DNA from: Luteimonas rhizosphaericola
GTDB taxonomy: Bacteria > Pseudomonadota > Gammaproteobacteria > Xanthomonadales > Xanthomonadaceae
Direction of reading: 5' to 3'
Assembly (NCBI RefSeq): GCF_029888045.1
Contig: NZ_JARXRN010000020.1
Span: forward strand, 62,001 to 126,000
Length of the DNA stretch: 64,000 bases
Shown here piece by piece: positions 29,994 through 39,870 of this stretch. Below the pieces are notes generated by a model. It saw nothing but the letters and a program-made list of their open reading frames with translations, made no database searches and was not told the DNA's origin. Every line of letters begins with the position of its first letter. Within the stretch, counting starts at the first letter, position 1. Made by a program: the position numbers and the translations under genes.

Positions 29994-31199
29994 ATGACCA
30001 AGCAAGTACAGGACGCCTACATCGTCGCCGCCACCCGCACCCCGGTGGGCAAGGCGCCCAAGGGCGTGTTCCGCAACACCCGTCCCGACGACATGCTCGC
30101 GCACGTGCTGCGCAGCGTGGTCGCGCAGGCGCCCGGCATCGACACCTCGCGCATCGACGACGCCATCATCGGCTGTGCCATGCCCGAGGGCGAGCAGGGG
30201 ATGAACGTGGCCCGCATCGGCGTGCTGCTGGCCGGCCTGCCCGATACGGTCGCGGCCCAGACCATCAACCGGTTCTGCTCGTCCGGCCTGCAGGCCGTGG
30301 CGCTGGCGGCCGACCAGATCCGCCTCGGCAACGCCGAGCTGATGCTGGCCGGCGGCACCGAGTCGATGTCGATGGTGCCGATGATGGGCAACAAGGTCGC
30401 ACTGTCGCCGTCCGTGTTCAAGGACGACCACGTGGCCATCGCCTACGGCATGGGCATTACCGCAGAGAAGGTGGCCGAGGAGTGGAAGGTCTCGCGCGAG
30501 GACCAGGACGCGTTCGCCCTCGCCTCCCACCAGAAGGCGCTGGCGGCGCAGGCGGCCGGCGAGTTCGCGGACGAGATCACGCCCTACGAGGTGGTCTCGC
30601 ACCAGCCCGACCTGGCCGCCAACACGATCCGGCTACGGAAGCTGCTGGTCGAACACGACGAAGGGCCGCGCGCCGACACCTCCGCCGAGGGCCTGGCGAA
30701 GCTGCGCACGGTGTTCCGCAACGGCCAGTTCGGCGGCTCGGTCACCGCCGGCAACTCCTCGCAGATGAGCGACGGCGCCGGCGCGGTGCTGCTGGCCTCG
30801 GAGCAGGCGATCAAGGACTACGGGCTGACGCCGCTCGCCCGCTTCGTCAGTTTTTCCGTGGCCGGCGTCCGCCCGGAGGTGATGGGCATCGGCCCGATCG
30901 CGGCGATCCCCAAGGCGCTGAAGCAGGCGGGTCTGTCGAAGGACCAGTTGGACTGGATCGAGCTCAACGAGGCATTCGCCGCGCAGGCGCTGGCGGTCAT
31001 CCGCGATTCGGAACTGGATCCGTCGAAGGTCAACCCGCTGGGCGGCGCCATTGCGCTCGGCCATCCCCTCGGCGCGACTGGCGCGGTCCGGACCGCGACC
31101 ATCGTGCACGGCCTGCGTCGCCGGAAGCAGAAGTACGGCATGGTGACGATGTGCATCGGCACCGGCATGGGCGCGGCGGGGATCTTCGAGGCGCTCTGA
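29994..31199 (+). CDS. fadA: Acetyl-CoA acyltransferase (3-ketoacyl-CoA thiolase)
   Basis: Last step of the beta-oxidation cycle: cleaves 3-ketoacyl-CoA with CoA to acetyl-CoA and a shortened acyl-CoA. The 401-residue product has nucleophile C95 (NRFCSSGLQA), the His motif GGAIALGHPLGATGAVR, and the C-terminal MCIGTGMGAAG with the proton-donor Cys. It is co-directional with and 25 bases after the fadN-like gene. Confidence 0.97.
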   Translation: MTKQVQDAYIVAATRTPVGKAPKGVFRNTRPDDMLAHVLRSVVAQAPGIDTSRIDDAIIGCAMPEGEQGMNVARIGVLLAGLPDTVAAQTINRFCSSGLQAVALAADQIRLGNAELMLAGGTESMSMVPMMGNKVALSPSVFKDDHVAIAYGMGITAEKVAEEWKVSREDQDAFALASHQKALAAQAAGEFADEITPYEVVSHQPDLAANTIRLRKLLVEHDEGPRADTSAEGLAKLRTVFRNGQFGGSVTAGNSSQMSDGAGAVLLASEQAIKDYGLTPLARFVSFSVAGVRPEVMGIGPIAAIPKALKQAGLSKDQLDWIELNEAFAAQALAVIRDSELDPSKVNPLGGAIALGHPLGATGAVRTATIVHGLRRRKQKYGMVTMCIGTGMGAAGIFEAL

Positions 31200-31224
31200 C
31201 CTCTGCCCTCCAGCGTTACCGGGG

Positions 31225-31250
31225 AACGGCGCCTTCGGGCGCCGTTTCCG
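31225..31250 (+). terminator. Hairpin with TTCG loop after fadA
   Basis: A 9-bp perfect stem (AACGGCGCC at 31225-31233, GGCGCCGTT at 31238-31246) closed by a very stable TTCG tetraloop, then TTTCC. It lies 25 bases after the fadA stop and is the probable end of the fadN-fadA transcript. Confidence 0.7.
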
Positions 31251-31318
31251 TCATCGCCAAACGCACTGCCCCGCCGACGCATCCCTTGGGATCGCGATCG
31301 GCCATTGCTCGCCACGAA

Positions 31319-31348
31319 CAGGAACGGCGCCTGCAGGCGCCGTTCCTG
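31319..31348. repeat. 30-bp perfect palindrome between convergent fadA and galU
   Basis: Bases 31319-31348 are a perfect inverted repeat with no spacer; the left half ends GAACGGCGCCTGC and the right half mirrors it. It lies 22 bases from the galU stop and shares the core GAACGGCGCC with the fadA hairpin 90 bases away. As RNA it can fold on either strand, and could stop transcription of the minus-strand galU run. No T-run flanks it. Confidence 0.75.
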
Positions 31349-31370
31349 GATCCACGGTGCGACCCCGCCC

Positions 31371-32273
31371 TCAACTGAGCTCGGTGACGCCCAGCTCAAG
31401 CAGCGCCTTCGCCATCGCGTCGCGCGCCGCGTCGCTGATCTTCTCGTGGTCGAGCGCGAAGCGGATCGTCGCCTCGACCAGGCCGATGTGGGTGCCGCAG
31501 TCGAAGCGGGTGCCGCGGAACCGGTAGGCATCGATCTGCTGCTCGCCCAGCAGGCTGGCGATCGCATCGGTCAGCTGGATCTCGCCGCCCGCGCCGCGGC
31601 CGGTCTTCTCCAGATGCTCGAAGATCGCCCCGGGCAGGATGTAGCGCCCGACGACGGCCAGGGTGCTCGGCGCATCCTCCGGCTTGGGCTTCTCGACCAT
31701 GCGGCGGATCGCACCGCTGCGGTCATTGAAGTCCCCGGTCTCGACGATGCCGTAACTCGCGGTCTGCTCGCGCGGCACGTCCTGCACCGCGATCGCGCCC
31801 ACGCCATGCGCCTGGGCGTGGTCGGCCATCTGCTTGAGCGCGCCGTCGCCGTTGCGGTTCCAGATCAGGTCGTCGGGCAGCAGCACCGCGAACGGCTCGT
31901 CGCCCACCACCGCCTTCGCGCACAGCACCGCGTGCCCCAGGCCCAGCGCCTCGGCCTGGGTGACGAACACCGCCTGCACGCCCTGCGGCAGGACGTGGCG
32001 CACGACCTCCAGCTGTTCGTGCTTGCCGGCCTTCTCCAGCTTCTGCTCGAGCTCGTAGGCCTTGTCGAAGTAATCGGCGACGGCGTGCTTGTAGCGGTTG
32101 GTGATGAACACCAGGGTGTCGCAACCGGCCTCGACCGCCTCGTCCACCGCGTACTGGATCAGCGGGCGATCGACGATCGGCAGCATCTCCTTGGGAACGG
32201 TCTTGGTGGCAGGCAGGAACCTGGTTCCCAGTCCTGCGACCGGGAACACGGCCTTGCGAATGCGTTGGGTCAT
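31371..32273 (-). CDS. galU: UTP-glucose-1-phosphate uridylyltransferase
   Basis: Makes UDP-glucose for envelope polysaccharides, LPS and trehalose. The 300-residue product has the nucleotide-binding N-terminus VFPVAGLGTRFLPATKTVPKEMLPIVDRP, the LPDDLI metal-binding segment and EKPKPEDAPS. Its start overlaps the stop of the sugar dehydratase gene by 4 bases. Last gene of the minus-strand run that begins with lapA/lapB and the polysaccharide genes. Confidence 0.97.
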   Translation of the reverse strand: MTQRIRKAVFPVAGLGTRFLPATKTVPKEMLPIVDRPLIQYAVDEAVEAGCDTLVFITNRYKHAVADYFDKAYELEQKLEKAGKHEQLEVVRHVLPQGVQAVFVTQAEALGLGHAVLCAKAVVGDEPFAVLLPDDLIWNRNGDGALKQMADHAQAHGVGAIAVQDVPREQTASYGIVETGDFNDRSGAIRRMVEKPKPEDAPSTLAVVGRYILPGAIFEHLEKTGRGAGGEIQLTDAIASLLGEQQIDAYRFRGTRFDCGTHIGLVEATIRFALDHEKISDAARDAMAKALLELGVTELS

Positions 32274-34183
32274 GTCTTGCGTGCCTGTCTAGCGGGGAAT
32301 GCGACCACCGTGCCCGCGGTCTCGCGCTCCGGGGCCACGACTGCCGGGCGGAATTCGGGCAGCGTCTCGCGCAGGAGGCGGGCGAGCTCGTCGGTGTCGA
32401 ACACGGTCACCGCATCGCGCAGCCGCACCAGCGCGGGCTGCAGCTTGTCGCGCGACACCGACCGGGCCTCGGCCTGGAGGATCTTCGGGTGCACGGTCGG
32501 GCGGTAGCGCTCGTCGGCATGGAACAGGGTTTCGTGCAGCTTCTCGCCAGGCCTGAGGCCGGTGTAGACGATCGCCACGTCGCGTTCGGGCTGCTTGCCG
32601 GCCAGGCGGATCATCTGTTCGGCCAGCAGGCGGATCGGAACCGGTTCGCCCATGTCGAGCGTGTAGATGGCCTCGCGCGAACCGATCGCCACCGACTGCA
32701 TGATCAGCAGGCAGGCCTCGGGGATGGTCATGAAGTAGCGCGTCACCTCGGGGTCGGTCACGGTGACCGGACCGCCGGAGCGGATCTGCTCGCGGAACAG
32801 CGGCACCACGCTGCCGGCCGAGTCGAGCACGTTGCCGAAGCGCACCGTGACGAAGTGCGTGCCTTCCGGTTCGGCCATCGCCTGGCAGACCATCTCGGCC
32901 AGGCGCTTGGTCGCCCCGAGCACGTTGACCGGGTCGACCGCCTTGTCCGTGGAGATCAGGACGAACGTGCCCACCTTCGCCGCGGCCGACTCCCGCGCCA
33001 CGACCTCGGTGGCGAGGACGTTGTTGCGGACCGCCTCACGCAGCTGCCCCTCGAGCACCGGCACCTGCTTGTACGCGGCGGCATGGAAGACCGCGTCCGG
33101 GCTCGACAGGCCCAGTGCGTGGCGCATGACCGCGGCATCGCCGCAGTCGCCCAGCACGGGGATGCAGCGGATCTGGGGAAAGTCGCGACGCAGTTCGGAT
33201 TCGGTCTTGATCAGCGCGAGTTCGTCGATTTCAACCAGCGCGATGCACGCGGCCCCATGGCGGGCGCACTGGCGGCACAGCTCGCCCCCGATCGACCCCC
33301 CCGCGCCCGTCACCAACACGCTGCGCCCGCCCAGCCAGCCGCGGATCGCCTTCCAGTCGGGCGTCACCGGCTTGCGGCCGAGCAGGTCCTCGATCGCCAC
33401 TTCCTTGAGTTCGCCCGGCAGCGAGCGACCCTCGAGCATGTCGTCGAGCCGCGGTACCGTCCGGAACGGCAACCCGGTGCGCTCGCACTGGGCCACGACC
33501 CTGCGCATCGTGGCCGCGTCCACGGAGGGCATGGCGATCACCAGCAGCTGCGCGGCGGTTTCCGGGGCGATCCGGGCGACGTCCTCGACCCGGCCAAGGA
33601 CCGGGATGCCCTGCAGGCGGCTGCCGCGCAGCTTGGCGGCGTCATCCAGGAAGCCCACCGGAATATAGGCGCCGGCCCGGCGCAGGTCGCGTACCAGCGT
33701 CTCGCCTGCCTGTCCGGCGCCGAGGATGAGCACACGCAGCGCGGCCTGGTCGGTCCGCGCGATCTGGTGATCCTTGAAGGCGCGGTACAGCAGCCGCGGC
33801 ATGCCCAGCAGCGCGGTCAGCAGGAGTGGATACAGCAGCAACATCGACCGCGGCACCTGGTCGAGCCGCCGGTCGAACGCGAACAGGACCAGCATGATCG
33901 CGACCAGCCCGATCAGCGCGGCCTTGAGGATGTTGACCAGGTCGGGCAGGCTGGCGAACCGCCACACGCCGCGGTACAGGCCCACCTGCCAGAAGACCGC
34001 GCCCTGGGCGCCGAGCACCAGCAGGGTCTCGGCCGACGCCAGCGGTGGCGCCGGGAACATCGGCAGCATCGCGTAGCGGAAATGGTGCAGCGCCGACCAG
34101 CACAGCCACACCATGGCCAGGTCGTGCGCGACCACCGCCAGCCGCGGCATCGCCATGCTGGCCCGATCCTTCCACTTGAGCAT
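32270..34183 (-). CDS. Nucleoside-diphosphate-sugar epimerase/dehydratase, FlaA1/WbpM/CapD family
   Basis: Membrane-bound UDP-GlcNAc 4,6-dehydratase-type enzyme that makes UDP-4-keto-6-deoxy sugars for polysaccharide or O-antigen synthesis. The 637-residue product has four N-terminal membrane helices (up to about residue 125), a CoA-binding-like Rossmann domain (from about 145), and a C-terminal SDR domain with SVLVTGAGGSIGGELC (about 285), AAAYKQVPVLE and STDKAVDPVNVLGATKR (catalytic Thr-Asp-Lys region). It lies 2 bases after the WecA-like gene and overlaps galU. Confidence 0.93.
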   Translation of the reverse strand: MLKWKDRASMAMPRLAVVAHDLAMVWLCWSALHHFRYAMLPMFPAPPLASAETLLVLGAQGAVFWQVGLYRGVWRFASLPDLVNILKAALIGLVAIMLVLFAFDRRLDQVPRSMLLLYPLLLTALLGMPRLLYRAFKDHQIARTDQAALRVLILGAGQAGETLVRDLRRAGAYIPVGFLDDAAKLRGSRLQGIPVLGRVEDVARIAPETAAQLLVIAMPSVDAATMRRVVAQCERTGLPFRTVPRLDDMLEGRSLPGELKEVAIEDLLGRKPVTPDWKAIRGWLGGRSVLVTGAGGSIGGELCRQCARHGAACIALVEIDELALIKTESELRRDFPQIRCIPVLGDCGDAAVMRHALGLSSPDAVFHAAAYKQVPVLEGQLREAVRNNVLATEVVARESAAAKVGTFVLISTDKAVDPVNVLGATKRLAEMVCQAMAEPEGTHFVTVRFGNVLDSAGSVVPLFREQIRSGGPVTVTDPEVTRYFMTIPEACLLIMQSVAIGSREAIYTLDMGEPVPIRLLAEQMIRLAGKQPERDVAIVYTGLRPGEKLHETLFHADERYRPTVHPKILQAEARSVSRDKLQPALVRLRDAVTVFDTDELARLLRETLPEFRPAVVAPERETAGTVVAFPARQARKT

Positions 34184-34185
34184 GT

Positions 34186-35205
34186 TCAGCGCTTCCCGTC
34201 AGTGAGGCTGTCCGTGTCGATGCCCGCGCGTCTTCCGCGAAGTCGCTTCCATGCCAGCCCCCCCGCCAACAGGAACGTCAAGCAAGTCGACATGATAAGC
34301 GTGGAACTCCCTGAACGCACTACAAACATTGCAACGGACGCCACGACGGCGGCCCCCGCATACGCCAGCGTGACCGGTGCGTGCGCGCCGAGCGCACGCG
34401 ACCACGCCTGGTAGGCATGCTGCACGTGCGGCCGCCACCATGCCTCGCCCGCCACCATGCGCGAGATCAGCGTCAAGGAGGCGTCAAGAAGGAACGGCAG
34501 CAGCGGCAGTATCCAGGGAAGTCGCGCGCATGTCGGTTCGCCCATGACGCCCAGGGCCAGCAGCGCCGCCAGCGCATAGCCGATCGCGCCGCTGCCGACG
34601 TCGCCGAGGAAGATGCGCGCGCGCGGGAAGTTGAACGGCAGGAAGCCCACCAGCGCGGCCGTGAGCGCCAGCCCGATCCACAGCACCGGGCCCGCCCCGG
34701 CGTACAGCGACCATGCCAATGCCACCACCAGCGCCTGTCCGGCCGCGATGCCGTCGATCCCGTCCATGAAGTTCCAGACATTCACCAGGACGACCGTCGC
34801 GACGCAGGCGACCACCAGGTCCGGCGGTCCCCCGCCCTGCATCCACAGCGCCGCCGCCAGCAGCCCTCCCGCGACCGCGTGTACCGCCAGCCTGGGCCAG
34901 GCCGGGAGCGGCCGGTGATCGTCGATCCATCCGATGCCGGCGACCAGGGCCAGTCCCGCGCCGGCCAGCAGGCATGCGGGCAGGGTCCCGGGCCGGGCGA
35001 TGGCGAGGGCCGCCAGCGCGAGCAGCAACACGAGCACGGTCGAGATCCCGCCGCCCCGGGGGGTGGCGATGCGGTGGCTCCTGCGCTCGCCGGGCAGGTC
35101 GATCAGCCGCCTGTGCAGGGCATACGCCCGCGCCATCGCCGTTCCGGCCGCCCCGAGCGCGATTCCCGCCAGCAGCCAGATGGCTAGCAGCGCCGACGGC
35201 GCCAT
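34186..35205 (-). CDS. Undecaprenyl-phosphate glycosyl-1-phosphate transferase, WecA/WbpL/MraY family
   Basis: Transfers a sugar phosphate from a UDP-sugar to undecaprenyl phosphate, starting lipid-linked polysaccharide synthesis in the inner membrane. The 339-residue product has about ten hydrophobic segments and the family's acidic motifs: WIDDHRPLP (Asp pair), NVWNFMDGIDG, FPRARIFLGDVGSG, and a cytoplasmic histidine loop WRPHVQHAYQAW. The ATG overlaps the lapB stop (TGATG). With the next gene it mirrors the WbpL-WbpM pairing of Pseudomonas O-antigen clusters. Confidence 0.93.
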   Translation of the reverse strand: MAPSALLAIWLLAGIALGAAGTAMARAYALHRRLIDLPGERRSHRIATPRGGGISTVLVLLLALAALAIARPGTLPACLLAGAGLALVAGIGWIDDHRPLPAWPRLAVHAVAGGLLAAALWMQGGGPPDLVVACVATVVLVNVWNFMDGIDGIAAGQALVVALAWSLYAGAGPVLWIGLALTAALVGFLPFNFPRARIFLGDVGSGAIGYALAALLALGVMGEPTCARLPWILPLLPFLLDASLTLISRMVAGEAWWRPHVQHAYQAWSRALGAHAPVTLAYAGAAVVASVAMFVVRSGSSTLIMSTCLTFLLAGGLAWKRLRGRRAGIDTDSLTDGKR

Positions 35206-36383
35206 CAGACGACGGCGTAGTTGAGCAGCGGCTTGATGGTCCCCCACTCCTTGCAACTGGGGCACTGCCAGTGATGACTGCGCGCGCCGAAGCCGCAGCG
35301 GTTGCAGCGGTAGCTCGGATTGCGCACCAGCAACTGCTCGGTGATCAGGCGCAGGTCCTGCAGGGTCGCGGCCAGTTCGGTGTTCTCGGCCAGGGTCAGG
35401 TCGATCAGGGCGGCCTCGCCCCGCACCGAGGGCCGGTCCTTGAGCTGCTGGGCCAGGTAACCGCGCGCCGCATGCACGCCATCCTGCGCCTCGACCAGGC
35501 GCGTCAGCGCGAGCACCGGTGCGATGCCACGGTAGTGCTCGCTCATCTCGGCCAGGAACTTGCGCGCGCCGGAGGCGTCCCCCACCCGCTCGTACGCGGC
35601 CAGCAGCGCCGGCAGCACTTCGGGCAGGAAGTCGGTGTCGTGGCGCGCGGCGCGCTCGTAGGCGCGGATGGCGGCGGCATCGTTGCCGGCGTCGATCTCC
35701 AGCCGGCCCTCCAGGATGCCCGCGCGCACCGACGTCGAGTCGGCGGCGTAGGCCCGGGCGACCGCGGCGCGCGCGCCTGCGGCGTCGCCGGCCAGCCGCA
35801 GCCGGTCGGCGAGTTCGCATTCGAACTGCGCGATCAGCCGGCCCATCGGCTCGCCGGTCGCGGCCTCGAAGCGGGTCGCGTTCTCGATCGCCTTGGCCCA
35901 GTCGCGCTCGGCCTCGTAGATGCCGATCAGGTGCTTGAGCGCCTGCGGCGCGCGCTGGTCGATCCGGGCCAGGTCGGTGAACACCACCTCGGCACGGTCG
36001 AGCAGGCCCGACTTCATGTAGTCCTCGCCCAGGGCCAGCAGCGCCAGCACCTTCTGCTGGTCGCTCAGGTCCGAGCGCTGGGCCAGCCCCTGGTGCAGGC
36101 GGATGGCGCGGTCGACCTCGCCGCGGCGCCGGAACAGATGCCCGAGTGCGAGCTGGGTCTCGAAGGTTTCCTTGTCCAGCTCGGCGATGTGCAGGAACAG
36201 CTCGATCGCCTTGTCCGGCTGCTCGTTGAGCAGGTAGTTGAGGCCGCGGAAATACGTGGTGGACAGGCGGCTGACCTGGGTATCGCTGTGGCGTTCTCCA
36301 CCGCGCCGGCCGATCACCCAGCCGCTCAGGGCGGCCAGCGGCAGCAGCAGGAAGAACCAGAACCACTCGGTGACGAACGCCAT
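35205..36383 (-). CDS. lapB: LPS assembly regulator LapB (YciM)
   Basis: Inner-membrane TPR protein that controls LpxC degradation by FtsH and so LPS synthesis. The 392-residue product has an N-terminal membrane helix (residues 6-24), TPR repeats through the cytoplasmic body and a C-terminal rubredoxin-like zinc site: C360, C363, C374, C377. Length matches E. coli LapB (389). Preceded by lapA with 3 bases between. Confidence 0.97.
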   Translation of the reverse strand: MAFVTEWFWFFLLLPLAALSGWVIGRRGGERHSDTQVSRLSTTYFRGLNYLLNEQPDKAIELFLHIAELDKETFETQLALGHLFRRRGEVDRAIRLHQGLAQRSDLSDQQKVLALLALGEDYMKSGLLDRAEVVFTDLARIDQRAPQALKHLIGIYEAERDWAKAIENATRFEAATGEPMGRLIAQFECELADRLRLAGDAAGARAAVARAYAADSTSVRAGILEGRLEIDAGNDAAAIRAYERAARHDTDFLPEVLPALLAAYERVGDASGARKFLAEMSEHYRGIAPVLALTRLVEAQDGVHAARGYLAQQLKDRPSVRGEAALIDLTLAENTELAATLQDLRLITEQLLVRNPSYRCNRCGFGARSHHWQCPSCKEWGTIKPLLNYAVV

Positions 36384-36386
36384 GGA

Positions 36387-36662
36387 TCAGGCTCCGGAAT
36401 CGGGGGGAAGGTGCGGCGCAGCCGCGGACCCGGCCGTGCGCGCGCGCTGCAGCTGCCGGCGCAGCGGGAGCACCACGCCCAGCGCCATCGCCAGGCCCGC
36501 GCCCAGCGCGCCGAGCAGCAGCGCGGCCAGCAGCATCACGCCCAGGCTCGCGTCCAGCCCGGCGACGCCGAGGTCCAGGGTGACACGCTGCGGGTTGAGG
36601 GCGCCGAGCACCAGGCCCGCCGCGGCGAACACGAGGGCGACGAGGATCCGCAACGGCCGCAT
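36387..36662 (-). CDS. lapA: LPS assembly protein A domain protein (LapA, DUF1049)
   Basis: Small inner-membrane partner of LapB. The 91-residue product has two hydrophobic helices (about 6-21 and 39-62) around the loop ALNPQRVTLDL, which is the family's conserved N-x-x-x-V-x-L/F-x pattern, and ends in a short basic/Pro-rich tail. Located directly upstream of lapB. Confidence 0.93.
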   Translation of the reverse strand: MRPLRILVALVFAAAGLVLGALNPQRVTLDLGVAGLDASLGVMLLAALLLGALGAGLAMALGVVLPLRRQLQRARTAGSAAAPHLPPDSGA

Positions 36663-36685
36663 CGCGCTGAGGGCGCGGAGGCGCC

Positions 36686-36988
36686 CTACTCCTCTGCCGG
36701 CAACGGAATGACGGCGGTCACCCGCTCGCGCAGCTCCTTGCCGGGCTTGAAATGGGGGACATGCTTGCCCGGCAGCGCGACCGCGTCGCCGGTCTTGGGA
36801 TTGCGGCCGGTGCGCGGCGGCCGGAAATGCAGGGAGAAACTGCCGAAGCCGCGGATCTCGATCCGGTCCCCCTGGGACAGCGAGCCGGCCATCATCTCCA
36901 GCAGCGACTTCACCGCCAGGTCGACGTCATCGGCCTTCAGGTGGGCCTGCCGCTGGGTGAGGATCTCGATCAGTTCCGATTTGGTCAT
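36686..36988 (-). CDS. ihfB: Integration host factor subunit beta
   Basis: DNA-bending protein that works as a heterodimer with IhfA. The 100-residue product starts [10 protein letters not shown] and has the DNA-binding arm [22 protein letters not shown] with the intercalating proline. I chose the ATG at 36988 by family length; the upstream in-frame extension is low complexity. Placement between rpsA and lapA is as in other gammaproteobacteria. Confidence 0.97.
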   Translation of the reverse strand: MTKSELIEILTQRQAHLKADDVDLAVKSLLEMMAGSLSQGDRIEIRGFGSFSLHFRPPRTGRNPKTGDAVALPGKHVPHFKPGKELRERVTAVIPLPAEE

Positions 36989-37102
36989 CGTCGACGCGCC
37001 CGTGAAAGCCCTGGCGGCGGCCCGGCGTGGTGCCGGGCCGTCCACCGTCGCAGGCGCCGGGCCGTGCGGGCCGGGCGCCTGCGGCTGGAGCCGCAAGTCC
37101 AC

Positions 37103-38791
37103 TTACTCGGACTTGTTTTCCAGCTGTTCGCGCAGCAGCGCGCCCAGCTTGGTGGTGCCGCTGGAGGCTTCGGCCGCGACCTTGTTGTACTCGGCCAGGG
37201 TCTCGGCGGCCTCGGCTTCGTCCTTGGCGCGGATCGACAGCTGCAGCGTGCGGCTCTTGCGGTCCTGGCCGACGTACTTGGCCTCGACCGAGTCGCCCAC
37301 CTTCAGGTGCTGGCTCGCGTCGTCCACGCGCACGTCGGCGACGTCGCGCGCGGCCACGTAGCCTTCCACGCCGTCACCCAGGTCGATGACCGCACCCTTG
37401 GCGTCGACTTCCTTCACCGTACCGCTGACCTTCGAGCCGCGCGGGTGGTTGGCGAGGAACTGCCCGTAAGGATCCTGCTCGAGCTGCTTGACACCCAGCG
37501 AGATGCGCTCGCGCTCCGGATCGACCGCCAGCACCACCGCTTCCATGGTGTCGCCCTTCTTGAAGTTGCGAGCCACTTCCTCGCCGGTCGAGTTCCAGCT
37601 GATGTCCGACAGGTGGATCAGGCCGTCGATGCCGCCGTCCAGGCCGATGAAGATGCCGAAGTCGGTGATCGACTTGATCTGGCCCTCGACCTTGTCGCCC
37701 TTCTTGTGGATCGCGGCGAAGGTCTCCCACGGGTTGCTGGTGACCTGCTTGATGCCCAGCGAGATGCGGCGACGCTCCTCGTCCACGTCGAGCACCATGA
37801 CCTCGAGCTCGTCACCGACCTGCACCACCTTGGACGGGTTGACGTTCTTGTTGGTCCAGTCCATCTCGGACACGTGCACCAGGCCTTCGACGCCCGGCTC
37901 GATCTCGACGAACGCGCCGTAGTCGGTGACGTTGGAGACCTTGCCGAACACGCGGGTGTTGGACGGGTAGCGGCGGGCGATGTTGTCCCACGGATCCTCG
38001 CCCAGCTGCTTCAGGCCCAAGCTGACGCGGTTGCGCTCGCGGTCGTACTTGAGCACGCGAACTTCGAGTTCCTGGCCCACTTCCACGACTTCGGACGGAT
38101 GGCGCACGCGCTTCCAGGCCATGTCGGTGATGTGCAGCAGGCCGTCGATGCCGCCCAGGTCCACGAACGCGCCGTAATCGGTCAGGTTCTTGACCACGCC
38201 CTTGAGCACGGCGCCCTCGACCAGCTTCTCCATCAGCTGCTCGCGCTCTTCCGAGTGCTCGCTCTCGACCACCGCGCGGCGCGAGACGACGACGTTGTTG
38301 CGCTTGCGGTCGAGCTTGATCAGCTTGAACTCGAGTTCCTTGCCTTCCAGGTACACCGGGTCGCGGACCGGGCGCACGTCGACCAGGGAACCGGGCAGGA
38401 ACGCGCGGACGTCCTTGATGTCGACGGTGAAGCCGCCCTTGACCTTGCCGCTGATGCGGCCGGTGATGGTCTCGTTCTTCTCGAGCGCTTCCTCGAGTTC
38501 GTCCCACACCATGGCGCGCTTGGCCTTCTCGCGCGACAGCACGGTCTCGCCGAAGCCGTTCTCGAGCGAGTCCAGCGCCACCTTGACGGTGTCGCCTTCC
38601 GCGACGTCGATCTCGCCGGCGTCGTTACGGAACTGCTCGATCGGCACGATGCCTTCCGACTTCAGGCCGGCGTTGATCACCACGACGTCGGTGCGCACCT
38701 GCACCACGACGCCGGTGACGATGGCACCGGGCTTGAGCTTGGCCAGGTTGTTCTGGCTGGCTTCGAACAGTTCTGCGAATGATTCGGTCAT
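37103..38791 (-). CDS. rpsA: 30S ribosomal protein S1
   Basis: Binds mRNA leaders on the 30S subunit. The 562-residue product (E. coli 557) contains six S1 domains, seen as repeated G-x-V-x-x-F/Y-G-A-F-V/I-x-L/I segments; the last four are the canonical RNA-binding copies. Start at 38791 ([12 protein letters not shown]) is the conserved family N-terminus. It follows cmk with a 239-base gap holding its own leader, as expected for an autoregulated gene. Confidence 0.98.
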   Translation of the reverse strand: MTESFAELFEASQNNLAKLKPGAIVTGVVVQVRTDVVVINAGLKSEGIVPIEQFRNDAGEIDVAEGDTVKVALDSLENGFGETVLSREKAKRAMVWDELEEALEKNETITGRISGKVKGGFTVDIKDVRAFLPGSLVDVRPVRDPVYLEGKELEFKLIKLDRKRNNVVVSRRAVVESEHSEEREQLMEKLVEGAVLKGVVKNLTDYGAFVDLGGIDGLLHITDMAWKRVRHPSEVVEVGQELEVRVLKYDRERNRVSLGLKQLGEDPWDNIARRYPSNTRVFGKVSNVTDYGAFVEIEPGVEGLVHVSEMDWTNKNVNPSKVVQVGDELEVMVLDVDEERRRISLGIKQVTSNPWETFAAIHKKGDKVEGQIKSITDFGIFIGLDGGIDGLIHLSDISWNSTGEEVARNFKKGDTMEAVVLAVDPERERISLGVKQLEQDPYGQFLANHPRGSKVSGTVKEVDAKGAVIDLGDGVEGYVAARDVADVRVDDASQHLKVGDSVEAKYVGQDRKSRTLQLSIRAKDEAEAAETLAEYNKVAAEASSGTTKLGALLREQLENKSE

Positions 38792-39030
38792 TTGGAATAT
38801 CTCGGTTGATGACACAGACCGCGCACCCGGGCTGCGGGCGCCGCGGTCCACCCGTTGTCGGCCTGCGCGGGAGTGCGTATGGCCGTGAGTGTTGTGGTGG
38901 ATCGATCCGCACGGGAACTTCCCGCGCGGGGCTGGTGTCTGCTTCGTTCGATGCCCGGGGCAGCGGCGCCCGAGGGTGACCGGCCACGTCGGACGTGGAG
39001 GACACGCGTCCGCAGGCACGGAGCCTGCGG

Positions 39031-39702
39031 TCAGGGCGCCACGACGGCCAGCACGCGCTCGACCACCGCGTCGATGCCGAGGCCGGTGGTATCGATGTGG
39101 ACGGCCCCCTCGGCCGGCCGCAGCGGCGCCACCGTGCGACTGGCGTCACGGGCGTCGCGCGCGAGGATCTCGCGCAGCAGACCGTCCATTGTGACCGAAA
39201 CCCCCTTGTCCTTCAACTGTTTATAGCGCCTCTCGGCACGCTCGGCCGCGCTCGCGGTCAGGAACACCTTGTAGGGGGCGTCGGGGAAGATCACCGTGCC
39301 CATGTCGCGACCGTCCGCCACCAGCCCCGGCGCCCTGCGGAACGCCCGCTGGCGGTCCTTGAGCGCGGCCCGTACCTCGGGGATGGCGGCGATCGCCGAA
39401 GCGGCGGCGCCGGCGGTCTCCGTGCGCAGCTCGTCGGTCGCGTCGTGGCCGTTGACCAGCACCCGCAGCTCCCCGCCATCGCCCTCGCGGAAGCCGATCT
39501 CGGTATCGAAGGTGCAGCGCACCAGCGCGCCGGCATCGTCCAGGTCGAGATCCGCCCACCCGGCCGCCACCCCCACCGCCCGGTAGAGCGCGCCCGAATC
39601 CAGGTAGTGCCAGCCCAGGCGTCGGGCGACCAGTCGGCTGATCGTGCCCTTGCCCGAGCCGGATGGACCGTCGATGGTGAGCACGGGGACGGGATCGGAC
39701 AT
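39031..39702 (-). CDS. cmk: Cytidylate kinase
   Basis: Phosphorylates CMP and dCMP to the diphosphates. The 223-residue product has P-loop GPSGSGKGT (12-20), the DSGALYRA nucleotide motif, and a [13 protein letters not shown] segment typical of bacterial Cmk. Upstream neighbour of rpsA, the conserved cmk-rpsA-ihfB order. Confidence 0.97.
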   Translation of the reverse strand: MSDPVPVLTIDGPSGSGKGTISRLVARRLGWHYLDSGALYRAVGVAAGWADLDLDDAGALVRCTFDTEIGFREGDGGELRVLVNGHDATDELRTETAGAAASAIAAIPEVRAALKDRQRAFRRAPGLVADGRDMGTVIFPDAPYKVFLTASAAERAERRYKQLKDKGVSVTMDGLLREILARDARDASRTVAPLRPAEGAVHIDTTGLGIDAVVERVLAVVAP

Positions 39703-39788
39703 GCGCGGGACCTGCTGCGGGGGGAACCGCTGATTATCCTGCACGGACGCTGCCGGCGCCGGCGCCGGGGGCAGGTACGGACAAGCGC

Positions 39789-39818
39789 TTGAATCGCCGG
39801 GGAAAACACCGCTATAAT
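39789..39818 (+). promoter_or_regulatory. Sigma-70-type promoter of rpmJ
   Basis: TTGAAT at 39789-39794 and a perfect TATAAT at 39813-39818, spaced 18 bases. The ATG of rpmJ is 52 bases after the -10 box, leaving a leader of about 45 nt. One of the best promoter matches in the window. Confidence 0.8.
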
Positions 39819-39870
39819 GCGCGGCTTCGTTTTCCGCCTGTCCGTTTCCAACCCGTTTCCGAGGTCTGTC

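Noticed and set aside
27563..30001. 812-codon open frame antisense to the FadN-like gene
   Set aside because: The FadN-like gene opposite has clear domains and catalytic motifs; the antisense frame has neither.
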